Shown piece by piece: positions 49,822 through 62,900 of a stretch of 64,000 bases of DNA. The notes under the pieces were generated by a model. The model had not been told where the DNA came from and did not search any database. It worked only from the letters and a program-made list of their open reading frames with translations. Every line of letters begins with the position of its first letter. The first letter of the stretch is position 1. Position numbers and translations under genes: made by a program. Source of the DNA: Prunus persica (taxonomy: Eukaryota; Streptophyta; Magnoliopsida; Rosales; Rosaceae); the NCBI RefSeq assembly GCF_000346465.2, contig NC_034015.1:22010462-22074461 (forward strand), written 5' to 3'.

Positions 49822-50329
49822 ATGAGTGGAGGGGGAGAGAAAGGGACAGGAACCACAAAAACTCCTGCAGATTTCCTTAAATCAATTCGTGGGCGACCAG
49901 TTGTTGTTAAACTGAATTCTGGTGTTGACTATCGAGGTCCGTTTCTGTAATCCTTTTTTCATGCCTATAGGTTTTTCTTTTCTTGTATTCTCACGACTTT
50001 GTTTTTGTTTCTGGTGTTGATTCAAGATGCAGGGATTAGCCCTTTTGATGACTTAATTTTCTTATGCAGGTATTCTTGCTTGTCTTGATGGTTATATGAA
50101 TATAGCGATGGAACAAACGGAAGAATATGTCAACGGACAGTTGAAAAATAAGTATGGTGATGCTTTTATTCGTGGAAATAATGGTAATGTTCTATGAATT
50201 ATCTTGTTATATTGCTCGTAGTGTTGTTACCTTGGTTAATAGAATAATTGGAATTTATTTTTCTGTTTTGGCATTGATGCAGTTCTGTACATTAGTACGA
50301 CGAGGAGGAATTTAGCAGATGGTGCATAG
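49822..50329 (+). CDS. LSM6: U6 snRNA-associated Sm-like protein LSm6
   Basis: Coding exons 49822-49936, 50070-50183 and 50283-50329 give 91 residues, the usual LSm6 length. Sm1 is FLKSIRGRPVVVKLNSGVDY...LDGYMNIAMEQTEEY, and Sm2 is FIRGNNVLYIS. The start ATG is followed by SGGGEKGTGT. A 5'-UTR exon ends near 48673 (AAG|GTGTGT) and a 1.1-kb leader intron reaches an acceptor at 49787. LSm6 is a subunit of the LSm2-8 ring on U6 snRNA and the LSm1-7 ring in mRNA decay. Confidence 0.95.
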
Positions 50330-51058
50330 CATAGTATTGTGATGTTGTCAACCCATGTAGAACATCTCTACTGTCATGCTTAATGCAATTGTGTTGTAAT
50401 GTAAAACCTACGTGGAGCTTTTTATGAGAAGGAAGTAGAACTAACTACCCTACTCACATTTTTTTGAAAAATATTTGGTCTTGAATGAGTGAAGAAATTA
50501 TCTGAAGACTGATGATTAATTATTATTATGATGAATGCTTGTCATATTCTCACCGAAGCCTGGCTTATCTTGGGAATGCTTGATGATGATTCATAAATCG
50601 TAGTGAATTTGTTACAAGGGCTCTAGTTGTTTTAAGATCACTGTCAGTACTAAAAGGTTTACATAAAACACAGAGCAATAGAAAATGTGCTTTGCTATAC
50701 TTATGTTTGAGAGACAAACTATGCATAAGGTTATAACGTTTTCAGTAGCCGTAGGTAGCATTGAAGCTCAATTCGGTGGTTGTTCAACAGCATAAAGCTG
50801 AACATGCCAAAAATCTCATACTCCTCATCTATTTGAAATCCCTCCAATGGGGCTTACAAGAAAAACGATAAAGGAAGTGATGGTGAGAGGCCAAGTCAAT
50901 AGCCTCAGTCAGAAATCATATGCTTATTACGTTTACTTGACACCCCTACCCCACAAAAGAAACAGACGATTCTCGATACGTTTAAATTTAATTGATAAAT
51001 AAAAAAGATACGATAAATCATTCTTCAATTGATACATTTTGCTTTGAAATGCCAGAGG
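50330..51058. other. 3' regions of LSm6 and the BTB-TAZ gene
   Basis: Converging gene ends, AT-rich, with nothing else recognised. Confidence 0.5.
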
Positions 51059-52826
51059 TCATAAGAAACTTGCACGCCGACCTGAGATTGGTCCCAGCTT
51101 TGCTGCTACCACCTTACTCACCAACAACTTCCATTTAGCTTCATCTTTCTTGGTCTGCTGCTGCATTTTTTCCTTGAAATGCCTGAAACCACAGAGAGTA
51201 ATTATGCAAAAATCATTTCAATCATAGTGCCGCATGGCATCCATATTACTAGCAGCAACACCAAAGTCCCACAGGATTTCTCATGCTTACCTACACAAAG
51301 GGACCTTGCATGAATCTGGCTCATCACAAATACGAGAATGCAGTTCAAGAAGCTGCCACATGCGCTTGCAGTGAGCACATCCACCAGGTACCCGGGTTTT
51401 ACAGCTGGAAAAATGACGAACTAAGGTCTCAAGCCCCTTGCAAGCAGGAAAATCACAAGCAACCTGGCTTCCTCTGAACACCTTGTCACGGGGACCTATG
51501 GTCCTACATCCATCCTTGCATATGTGAAGAAGGGCTTCCATTGCCTCGTACAGTTGCACGTACACTTTTCTCTCTTCCTTTTTCTTCAACCTCTCTTCTT
51601 TCCTCTGGCACAAAAAAGTTGAATCTAAGATCCCAAATTTAAAGGAGTGAACTAAAAGAGTACTGATGACTTTACACTTGCATAAACATTCAATTAGATA
51701 CAAAAATACCACCTTGTTGAAAATGTAAAAGATTTTCTTTTTACAAAACAAAAATGTATCTCCCCCACCATCCCACCCCCGCCCCACAAACCATACAGAG
51801 GTAAGGTAAAATCTTTGAAAAAGGAAAGAGAAACCAGCTTACAGAATCTGCTTCAACGACAGACTCTAGCAGCTCTTGTTCAAGTGCAGGATTAACTTGC
51901 TTCATCACTTTCCAGCCTTCAGTTGATGATATGGCTTTAAAGTCCTTCACAACCATACGAACACAAATTAAGGAGAGACGTGGTGCATCACAGTTCCTCG
52001 CCAATTGAAGCACATCAACCACGTTTTCTTTGCTTAGCCATCCTTGCTCAAGAAGATATATACAAACTCTTTTCAGTGATGGAACTGAGTAGGAGTGTGA
52101 CAAAACCAACAATTGGAGAACAAATTTCTTCATCTCTTCCTTTTCATAGCTGCATAAGACACACAAGAAAATATTGTAAGGAATTTTGCTAAAATAAACA
52201 ATTAATCATTGGAAGGGGATAGCTTACTGAACAACATAATTCCAACATACCAGGATGAGTAAAGAAAACGAATGAACGTGTAGACAGCTTCATAAGGTAC
52301 CCCAGGGATCTTAATGTATCTCATGCCATTTTTAACTTTTGATTGCTGCAAGAAATTACCTAGCACCGGTGATGCAATGCTCTGCACATTCAATATAAAA
52401 GGAAAACCTTTAAGCCACATCCAGAAATTTGATTGAGGAATTTCTAGTGATGCAATTATGGGATCAATTCAATTAACTCACCAGAACACTAAAATGAGCT
52501 GGAATATATGATTCATCCTCGGAGAAAATATAGACATCAGCACCATATCCATCTTTAAAAAGCTTGTCCCAGGTATCCATTGTTTCCTTTGGGACAGAGC
52601 AACTCCGTGAAAGCCTTTTGAAATATTTGTTCCATGAATAGATTTTACTAGGGACAGGAGGAGGAGGTTTTGGGATATTATGGTTATAGGACACAGAAGA
52701 GGTTGGGTCTTCCAGAACAGGTAAAATTTCGTCCGGAATCTCTCCCTCTATACGTATATTGAAAGATCCACAAAATGAATCGCTAGGTGAGGATGGCCAG
52801 GGTGAGTCAAGAGTAGGTGAAGCCAT
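51059..52826 (-). CDS. BTB/POZ and TAZ zinc-finger protein (BT family)
   Basis: Five exons: 52826-52482, 52381-52251, 52149-51843, 51604-51291, 51182-51059, all in phase, encoding 406 residues. Residues 1-70 are Pro/Ser-rich. The BTB domain spans about 90-190 ([38 protein letters not shown]). A helical BACK-like linker includes [20 protein letters not shown]. The TAZ zinc finger has [43 protein letters not shown] and CKVPLC. The basic C terminus ([17 protein letters not shown]) is like the calmodulin-binding tail of BT proteins. These act as cullin-3 adaptor or transcription-linked scaffold proteins. The start is ATG at 52826, just after a likely 5'-UTR acceptor (TTATTTTAG). Closest to BT4 by memory, but the paralog is uncertain. 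Confidence 0.88.
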
Positions 52827-55800
52827 TGCTATTGTAGTTTGTCTAAAATAACTATATAAAAAACAAGTATGGATAGAAGATCTGCACACAAAGAAAAAAA
52901 GAGCTTATGAAAAATGCAAGAATAGTTTTGAATGTTGTAGAACACAAATGGAATTAGATCATAAATGCACCAATTATATTAATATGAAACAGTGCATGGA
53001 ATACTTCTCGTACAATACTTATGCAACAGAAGATAGCTGGGCATCAGATCTATTTATAGGTGTCTGTGGCCTAAATGGTATCTCATGGTTGGATCAAAAC
53101 ATAAATATCCCCTTGGGAAGGAATGCCAACAACTGCTAATGAAAGAAGCAAAAGACTTCAAAGTGCCAAAGAGGAAAAGAATCATTAACAAGAAGCCTTC
53201 TTGGCTTGTAGACCAGTTCCAAAGTTACTTGAGAAATGGAGGAACCTCTAACATGCCTAACTTAGAGTTTAGAAATTTCTTTTGTCCCAATCTCAAACCA
53301 TCGATGCAGGAAAGATATGCTCCCAAAACTAGAATTACTGCTAAAAACTTTGCCACAGTTTACAGGAAACTAGGCATCCACCAAGGGAGAGACAAATGTA
53401 AAAGCTTTTAACTTCAACCGTAAGTCTAGAGCTAATGTCATATGCTTAATTTGAACCAACTTTGAGAGCTGATTTATTTATTATTCACAGTAGACATATA
53501 GAGTTAGGCGTACATGTAGTCTTAATGCCCTGTTTTTGGTTATCAATAAAATTCAAGAAAATTCAAGAAAATCAGGAATCATACCTTCAATATATAAAAA
53601 AGCAAACCTTCTCACAAAAATTCGAGATTTGCGCCGATCTTCCCCACAGTCCTATCACTGGTGCTAGAAATACATTCAATTCCGAAGAAACTGAAACAAA
53701 GAAATTGACAAAATATTAAAATTCAGAATAAATCCTCACAGGAATTATGTAGTATTCTGCTCAGGCAGTCATCTACTCAAATTCAAAGCAAAAGTTTGAA
53801 CTAAAATCGTCAAGGATCAAAATCTGAAAATAAGAAAACTTTCCACATAAAGACTGTTTGTTAGGTGGGAAAAGAAAATATTATTCAGAGCACCTGAAAT
53901 GAAGAAGAGAAATTGAAGGATATCATATAAGTGATGAGAGCGGTGGAATTGGATGAAGGAGTAGTGTTGAGTTGAGTTGAGAGGCAGAGCAGAGAGAGAG
54001 AGAGCTGGTATAGTCTAGAATGCAGAGGAGAGCGCGATGGACGTGTGTCTTCTCCTAAAATATATACGAGTGAGTGGAAACATACATATATATATATTTA
54101 TTGCTCATTATTAATTTTCCTTTGCTTTCCTTTTTGTCTATGTTTTATTATCTGTCGCTCACGAGAAATTGGTTTCTCTGTCTCTCCCCCTGGATATTTT
54201 TATCTAAACAAAGCAGAGCAAAGCAAGCATGCCAATTTTGGTATTAAGATTCCATCGTCGGAGTGAAGTTGATAATACAAGTGGTGTGGAAGTGGATACA
54301 AACACACAGAGACTGAAATGGTGATCAATCGAGAGACTGAAGTGGAAGTGGATCATAGCGTCAACGCAAGGCCTGCCATGTCTGTCTATGCCCATCAGCC
54401 CATGGCTATGCAATGCAAAGTAAACATTGTAACAGAAGAGAGTGTAGTTATGTAGATATTAGAGATTATTATATTTGGAATTCCCAGTTAATGAATTAAA
54501 CCAACACTACTTCTACTTATTAAGAGTCTTACACTTACTCTCAAATCTAATTAACATGTTTATTTATGATATTGGAAATAAAATAAAATAATAACGAGCG
54601 ATATGGACGGATGGATGGGGTTGCTGGGCTAGGTTTAGGTGGGGGGAGTGTTTTTCTCTTTTCACAGAGCACTTAGGAAAGGAAAAGAAAGGAAAAAAAG
54701 CAAATGTGGGACCGTCTTATAATGCCCATACGATCATCCGTTGTGTGGAAATTTTTTAAGCAATAACAGATTGACACGTGGATGAGTTGATAGAGAGACA
54801 GAATTTAGAAACACAAAGGGAGAGATAGAGAGAGAAAGTGTGGACGGCCAAGGAAAGAAGAGAGAGAAAGGAATAAACGAGGAGAAAAGGCCAAGGAAAG
54901 GAAAGGGACGGTGATCGTCTGTACTCTGGTCGGAAAGCTACTAGTTTGCTTGTTTGCTTGCATGGGAAAGATCAAATATGTGATGTGGAAGATGGGCCCC
55001 ACCTCAACCAACCTTTTCTCATTTCTTTTAGGTTTACTCGTGTGGCCCGTGGCCCTCCTTCATTTATTATTTTTTTTGGGGTGGGGGAAAGAGGAGATTG
55101 TCCATTATCCATATTTTAGTACAGATGATTTATATATATTATTATTTTTTTGGCCTAAAGTACAGATGATTTATAAGCAATATTAAAAATGAAGCTCACC
55201 TCCCTAAAGACGAACCAAAAATTAATTGGGAAAAGGAAAAAAATAAAAAGAAAAAAGACGACCCATAAAATAAAACCCACCTGAGCAAAGAGAAAAGCCC
55301 ATACTTCTTGTCTTTTGTTTGTTTAGTTCAGACTGACCATCGTTTTAGCAAGAAAGCTATGTGCGTGTGGGGGAGGGGAGAAGTATGTTTGAGGATGAAG
55401 ACGAAGTAGCAAGAAAGAAAGACAACAGACCAGGCCCTGAGTGTTACAAGAAACAGCCCAGTCAATATGGGCCTCCTCAGTCCACATAAAAGGGACATTA
55501 AGACCATCTCCACCTTAGCAGCTTAATCCAAAGGCCCTTTAGGCCTCAAAAATCATTTCCAGTGTAGCAATTCAGCCTGGGCTTGCCTGAGGGCGATGAC
55601 ATTAGCGCTAATGATAAAACTGATGCCATTAACATTAAAATTTTTTTTTTAAATCAAATAAAATTCAGAAATATTTTTTTTATACATACCTAGTAATTTT
55701 TTTTATTATTATTAAGCTCATACATATAAATAAAATTAATCTTATATGAATAGTAATTATATTGGGTTGCCATGACAATGGATGGAAAAGCAAAATAAAA

Positions 55801-56754
55801 AAAATAGTAAGGCAATCACTATTCACATAAGTAGTGTTTGCCCTTTGTCATGGCACCATAGATGGAAGTACTCTAACTAAACATAATGTAAAGCTAAATT
55901 TTGTATGAAAAATGTGAATTATATTGTATTGGATTGGATTGTGGCGAAATTTTATAGTGGACTCCTCATGTGGACCTTTATATTACTCACAAGATAATTT
56001 TGTTAAACTTAAATGAAATTACAATTCATATGAATTCATATGAATAATGTGGTTAATATAAATATCCATTTATTACAACTTGACCATAGAAGGACTCTTG
56101 AAGTAGGACTAGGTAGTTAAAAAACAGAATGGAATGTTGGCAAGTAGAAGGAAAGCATGCGTAAAGAGACGAGAGACAACTAGAGAGGAGAGAGGAGAGA
56201 GGAGAGGGTGCCTGCCTGCCTTGTCAATTATTGGTTACATAATTCTATCTATGCATGATGGAATGGACCACCAATGTCGTGTCTTTTAGTTTATGAATTC
56301 ATTCCCCCTCAACTCAACTTCAATTATTGTATGGCCTAGAATGAGAACACATAACTGATCAATAATTTAACCATTTAATTAAGTGGCCCATCCCTACCAT
56401 CCATTAGCATCATGCTAATCAATCACGATGCTTGCTTGCTTGCTTGCTTGACCCAACAACTAGCTGAGAGTGTGTACTTACAATGAATGTAATAAGAGAC
56501 GGGCAGGACTTGAAAAGCTAAAGATGAGACAAAAAGATAAGGATTTCAAGAAACCCATATATTATATATCTATCTACCAGTCGTGTTAGGTTACAAGTGA
56601 ATGCGATTTTATACCTACTCAAAACTGAATGCCCCTGAATGAACAGTAGTTAGTTTGTATACCATGTGTATATATATATATATATGTATCCATTATTCAG
56701 CCACACCTAAGTTTTTGAGAGAGAGTGAGAGAGAGAGAGAGAGAGAGATCTCAA
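52827..56754. other. Upstream DNA of the BTB-TAZ gene and of the glycosyltransferase
   Basis: 52835-54000 probably holds the BTB-TAZ 5'-UTR intron and first non-coding exon. A plus-strand 108-codon ORF at 53085-53411 lies in it. Further right come (AT)n at about 54085-54098, a GA-rich stretch at 54790-54910, a degenerate MITE at about 55503-55878, and (AT)n then (GA)n directly before the UGT start. No gene recognised. Confidence 0.45.
55503..55878. mobile_element. Degenerate MITE related to the 35093 element
   Basis: The ends resemble each other in inverted orientation (AAGACCATCTCCACC on the left; the right end reverse-complements to GAGTACTTCCATCTATGG). Interior phrases such as ACTATTCACATAA, GGGC(A)A and TTTGTCATGGCA match the MITE at 35093-35562. 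Target duplication is poor (TTA against TAA). Family membership is an inference. Confidence 0.4.
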
Positions 56755-58250
56755 ATGGATAGAGGCCACGTCTTGGCAATTCCTTATCCTGCTCAAGGCC
56801 ACATAAACCCCTTGCTCCAGTTCTCCAAGCGCTTAGCCTCTAAGGGCCTCAAAGTCACTGTAGCCAACACCATATTCATCAGCAAGTCATTGCCGCTCAA
56901 ATCAAGCGGCTCCGTCCAATTCGACACCATATCCGATGGCTACGATGAGGAAGGCTTTGCCCGAGCTGAAAGCATCGCTGCTTATCTAGACCGGATGGAA
57001 GCCGAGGGCTCCAGAACCCTAATCGAGCTCATTACAAAGTACAACAACTCACCCCACCCTATTAATTGCATAATATATGATCCATTTTTGCCCTGGGCTC
57101 TGGATGTAGCCAAACAGTTTGATCTAGCGTCCGCTGCCTTTTTTACTCAAACCTGCACCGTCAATTACATTTACTATATGCAGTATCATGGTGGTGATGT
57201 TACAAGTATTCCCGGTTTGCATATGCTTGAGCCTCAAGACTTGCCGTCCTTCTTTTCTGTTCCCGGATCATATCCAGCTTACCGTGAGATGGTTTTGAAC
57301 CAATATTCTAATCTCCACAAAGCCGATTTCATTTTTGCCAATTCCTTCTACAAGTTAGAGCAACAGGTACGTACGCGTGCAGGTGTCCTCCTACATCCCT
57401 TCATTATTCATTATATAATTATATTAGCTAAGCTAACGTATTATGTAACTTACAGGTTGTGGACTCGATGTCAAAAGTTTGTCGTATGTTAACAATAGGG
57501 CCAACCATTCCATATACTTACTTAGACAATCGCATCGAAGACGACAAGGAATATGGGGTTCAGCTGTATAAGATAGACTCTGTTTGCAGCGACTGGCTCA
57601 ACAGCAAGCCACCAGGATCCGTGATATACGTGGCCTTTGGAAGTATGGCCAATCTAAGCCACAAGCAAATGGAGGAGCTTGCACTGGGGTTGAAGGGAAG
57701 CGGCTTCTATTTCTTGTGGGTGGTCAGGGGATCCGAAGAGGCGAAGCTGCCACCCAACTTCATAGAGGAGCTGGAGCTGGAGAGAAGTACTAGTACTAGT
57801 GAAGATGGTGGTAAAGGCAAAGGGTTGATAGTAACATGGAGCCCTCAGTTGGAAGTTTTATCAAATGAGGCGGTGGGGTGCTTTTTCACACACGGTGGCT
57901 GGAATTCGACGATTGAGGCACTTAGCTTGGGAGTGCCAATGATTGTAATGCCGCAGTGGACGGACCAGCCCACTAATTCGAAATTAGTGCAGGATGTTTG
58001 GAAGGTTGGGGTTAGAGTGAAAGTTGATCATCATCATGATGCAAATAATATTACTGATGAGAATGGGATTGTAGCAAGAGAAGAAATCGAGAGTTGCATT
58101 AGGAAAGTGATGGAGGGGGAGACAGCGATTGAAATGAAAAAGAATGCTAAGAAATGGAAGAGCTTGGCTATAGAGGCTGTCAGTGACGGGGGCACTTCGG
58201 ATACCAACATCCATGAATTTATGTCCAAATTGACAACCGCAGCTGCTTAA
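56755..58250 (+). CDS. UDP-glycosyltransferase, UGT74-like
   Basis: Two exons, 56755-57366 and 57456-58250, phase 0, give 468 residues, normal for plant family 1 UGTs. The catalytic His is His16 in PYPAQGHINPLLQF. The activating Asp is in the IYDPFLPWALDVA region. The C-terminal PSPG box runs from WSPQLEVLSNEAVGCFFTHG to MPQWTDQ, its last Gln favouring UDP-glucose. The intron position and the YLDNRIEDDKEYG loop fit group L (UGT74/75/84). Likely acceptors are carboxylic acids such as salicylate, IAA or other phenolics, but the acceptor cannot be read from sequence. The ATG at 56755 follows a GA-rich leader; a longer frame from 56725 includes only microsatellite codons. An (AT)n tract at about 56668-56686 lies where a TATA box is expected. 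Confidence 0.92.
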
Positions 58251-59990
58251 TCAATTGTTATTCTATTTTGTTGCGGCAAGCCTTCAACTTTATTATTAAT
58301 AATTTATTATTATAACTATTTTATTTATGTCCACATATATATATATATATATACTATAGTACACATCACACATACATACAATCCTTTTCGCAATTTGTTC
58401 CCTCTCCAACCCCTAAATTATAATATTTACCTACATACATTAGATGTCTCAATCAAAAAGACAATATTGATCTAGTTTAAACTTGACAGTAAATAGAGAC
58501 ATAAATACAAAAATAAGCATAAATAAGAGGGAAGAACGTTAAACTTGACTGTAAATAAATGAGCAGCATAAATACAGAAATAACAAAAGTAATATATAAT
58601 GGGAAATAAAAACAAGGGCGCCTTAAAAACAATATGAAAAGTGTGATCAATCAAACTTTTTTGTTTTTGTTTTTTTTTTTTCCCGATACAAAAGTACCAT
58701 GTTGTGGTAAATTAATTATTTCGGTCAAACATTTGTGCTGTCAAATCAAATAGTGTTAACTAGTTGGGAGGGGTTATCAAATCAAATCAACTTTTGTACT
58801 CCCCGGTCAAGACGTTGATCTTTAGGTAGGACTAGCTAGTCGCTCAACGATATTATCTCTAGGTAACATTAAGATCCGATGATGATGATGAGCTAAAAAA
58901 TTTTGTGGATGGGTAGCTAAATTTTTTAGCTTAATATTTAAAGATTTTTTTTTCTTTGCATTTTAAATCCGTTTTTAAGCTTGATATTTAAAATGTAAAA
59001 TGCAAACATATAAATAATTAACTTTCAACTTTCACATACATATTAGTTGTAAACATAAGAATAATAGAATTAGGTTAATATATTGTTCCATTCATGAAAG
59101 AGAATACAAATGAACTTAAGAAAATAATATTTCTCTAATGTGTTGTAGTTAATGGCTATGTAGGTTTTTTTTTTTCTTCTTCAAAAACGTTTTGCTAAAG
59201 GCAATAGATAATTTCACAAAAAACCAAAAGGCAGCAAACTTTGGTGGGCTATGTAGATATAGGTTTATTATTAGATGTTCTTCAAAACTTACTGGGCCAT
59301 GGCCCACCACTGTGGTTCTATGTATTGCCGTTGCATGCTTACCAGAATTCTATGGTGAAGGTTTTATATATAGCCCTTAGAGGTACTATTTCTTAATTGT
59401 TGGATCAAATTGATTAAGAATTCTATAATAAGGGCTTTATATATGACCTTTAGATGAGGTCCTATCTCTTAACCGTTGAATCAAATTGATTAGCCTGATT
59501 TAAAATTTAAGAAATATAACCTCATCTAAAGGCATATATATTATATAAGACCCTCACTATAAAATGACTCTGCATGCTTGATGCTTGCTTGGGCTGCCAA
59601 AGCATGAGGCCCAAGGTTTGGTTGCTATTATAAGAATGAAATTATCTCCATATTATAATCAGTGAACAAACCAACCTTGATCATTATTCATTAGACATAA
59701 ACATTAGTTAAGCTAGCTGCATTCATTCTGAGCCCCACAAAATATTGATATATTTGCACTGTGACTGAAGGATTTTATAGAGCACTAAACTAATCGTCGC
59801 ATCACACGTCTCTTAAACCGGGGGTTCTCAAAAGCACTTGCGTTGCGCGTATATGGAAAAACGAACCCTGGAGAGTGGAGCTAACCCAAATCCACTCCAC
59901 AACCATTCAGACTTCAGACATAAACAAAACCTATCAATATTATATTATATATATCATGAATGAAATAAGTCAGTGACTCATCTATATTCC
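58251..59990. other. Intergenic DNA with a small inverted repeat
   Basis: The UGT 3' UTR, an (AT)n run at about 58337-58353, AT-rich DNA, an imperfect inverted repeat at about 59427-59560, and the 3' UTR of the LETM1-like gene. No gene recognised. Confidence 0.45.
59427..59560. repeat. Small imperfect inverted repeat (hairpin/MITE-like)
   Basis: The left arm AGGGCTTTATATATGACCTTTAG... pairs with the right arm, whose reverse complement reads AGGGTCTTATATAATATATATGCCTTTAG..., both followed by ATGAGGT and then TTAA. Part of the left arm is also directly repeated about 70 bp upstream (TTTTATATATAGCCCTTAGAGG). No clear target duplication. Confidence 0.5.
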
Positions 59991-62900
59991 CTATCCCTCT
60001 TCAGCTTGGTTTGCATCTTCTGTCCGGCTGCCCAATCTGACAATGTCTTCCACAAGAATTTTCCCATCTGTCACAGACAAGGATAACAACATTCATCTTC
60101 ATCAATCAATCAATCAAATTAACTTTAAGGAAAAATCATCATCATCATATTAGATTTAGATTCCTAAACGTATACATATACGGTGTAAAAAAAAATTCAC
60201 TCACCTTTATCTTTGGAAAGGTTGCCTATGAGTTCTTGAACACCCTCCTTGCCTAAAGTATTCTTCAAGTAGTTCGCAGCAGCTGCAACCTCCTCAGGAG
60301 TTACTTTCCCATCAAAATCCCTGCACTCATATTGTAAACCTCATACCTTTAACTACGTGGACAAAATGCCAATACGGTACCATCCATCAAAGTTGAACAT
60401 TACTAGTATCCCTCAAAATGAGTTTTTAAAAAAAAACTCAAACCAACTACAGACTGAAAGAAAAGATGGATTGCTTCCATCCAGTAGGAAGTATGATTTC
60501 TAACAGAACTCATAGGAAAAGAAACCCAAAGAGGAAACAAGATTTAAAATCAAGAGCTCACCTGTCAAGTAATTGCCAGCGATCACCAATATGCGCATCT
60601 ACATCATCAATTTCCTTTTCAAGATTTTGAAGCATTGCATCAACCTGTGATACAAAGAAGAAAAGATAATCCATCAAGTGAACGAGGGTAAGTATGTTAC
60701 AAGTGGATAATTCGGGATTGAATATCTAACCTTGTCTATGAGCGCTGATGAAACCTCATCACCTTCAGCCTCAACAGAAGTACTGTCACTTTCATCCCGA
60801 GCAGCTTTATATGCCTTCAAGGCATCCTTTTCACCATCTGTACCCTCTTTCTCCACCATGCTATTGTAAAGTTCAATCTGGAAAGATCAAAAGAATCAAC
60901 TTAAGCAAAATATTCCCAAAGACAACGCATTTTGACTAAAACAACAACATACAGAAGTATTCTTCTGACTTGAACATGATGCTGAAGACAGTGTTGCATG
61001 CATGCATATAATGTGTAGAAGACAGCTCATAAGTAAATCACATTAAAAGTTAAAAAGTCGTCAATCTACACATCCTTCAAACTAAAAGGGGCCAAAGCAT
61101 AGTGAACATCAACATCATCCACATTCTTCCAATACATGCACGATACAAGCAGAAACGTGGAAATCAGAACTGGAGACAATATTTGTGATGTATGGTCTTC
61201 CTGATAAACTGCAAGCAGTTAACCCTCCAATGCATCTGCATATATCGAGCAGGGGAAGACTAGCATGCATACCTATGGTAAGGGTACTGAAGATAAATGA
61301 TTCCATCTTAATAGATACCCAATATAAACTAGGAGCAATTAAAGGTTTTAAATTACCTCCTTATTGACAAGTCTTAGGAACTCTTCACGCTCCCTACTCA
61401 CTGACTGAAATAATGAGTCAATAACAGAAAAAATTAAAAACTGATAAGCCATAGTGTAGATGATGGTGCTTGAAAATTTGGAAAATAAAAATGAAAAAAG
61501 AACAATCAACAATCATAATCGTTGAGAGTTATTAAGTCCAGTCCTTACAGATGCAGAAGCCAAAACAGCCAACGCACGACTTATTTCGCAGAGCTTCTCT
61601 TCCTTTTCTAGTGTCCTTGCCCTGGCTTGTTCTTGTGCTTCTTTTGCTGTTGGAATAGTCATCTCTTTCAATGCCAAATCCTCTTCACTGGCTTTAATTT
61701 CCTTCATCCTGGCTTGCTCTTCTTCCTCTTTCTCTTCCTCCTCCTGCAATATAGTAATTTAGAATCTCTGAAGCCACTCAGCGCAAATAAAGAAGTGAAG
61801 TGTCACATGTTAGTTTTAATTTTTCAGGAATTTTCTTTTCATAATATAATAATTTAGAATCTCTGGATGATAGTCATAATATTGATTTCAGGAGTTTTGT
61901 TTTCAACATTATATTTGATTGCTCATCCTTTTTTTTTTTTGGGATTCCGAATTTCAGACAAGTCCAAAACAAATGCATCAAAACTGGCTTAACAAAATAC
62001 ACACATATTTTCCTCCTGATGAAACACAGATTAGCAAGTTTAGTTCTGCTTCCTAAAGCACCAACAGTTATCTATAAAGCTATCAAGATAAAAGAAAAAA
62101 TATTTATACCTTCATCAGTTCTTCCTGCATCTGAAGGAAATCCAATTTCCTCCTCCTTTCAGATACAGAGTCTTCAGATGGCAACGACGTAACACCAACA
62201 GTATCCACCACTTCATCTGGCAGAGAAGACAGTGTAGCTCGAACAGCGTCTGCTGGATCCAACCTTCCAGACACAATGAAGGCCCTGCATTACACACATC
62301 AAACAAAGACCAATTAAAACTGGCTCCACTATCAAGATATACACGAAGTGTAAGGCTTCAGAATGCAAATATAAATAAGAAATAAACAAAACCCAAAAAG
62401 TTGGGTATACATTTTATGGAGCTTAAGAATACCTGGAAAGGATCAAAAGTGAAGACGGCATGGAGTGATTGAGAGACAAATCCAACCAATCACGAAGCTA
62501 CACAGAGATGTTAATGAATTGATGAGCAAACAGAACAGTTTTGATACTAACAGCTTTTAGAAATATAGTTATAAAACACTATTTCATTCCACTTGTTGAC
62601 AATATAAAAGATCATACAGATGAAGTACATAAAAAAACCCAACATTTTGTATCCGTTATCAACTACTTATGAGTTGCCAAGTCTAAATGGTATTTGAAGC
62701 TTCAACCACCTAATTTGCAAGCAAAGAAAGGAGTATCCGGTCTAAGCATAGTGTACCTGCTGGCGCATATCTTCCACAGAACGCAAACCAAGCATGCCAC
62801 GCTCCCTACAATCCTCACGAAGCTCCTCTTCTGAAAGGGATTCTACACCTTCTTCTTGAATTAACTTATCATCAGCCTTAATCCTGACCACAAAAAAAAA

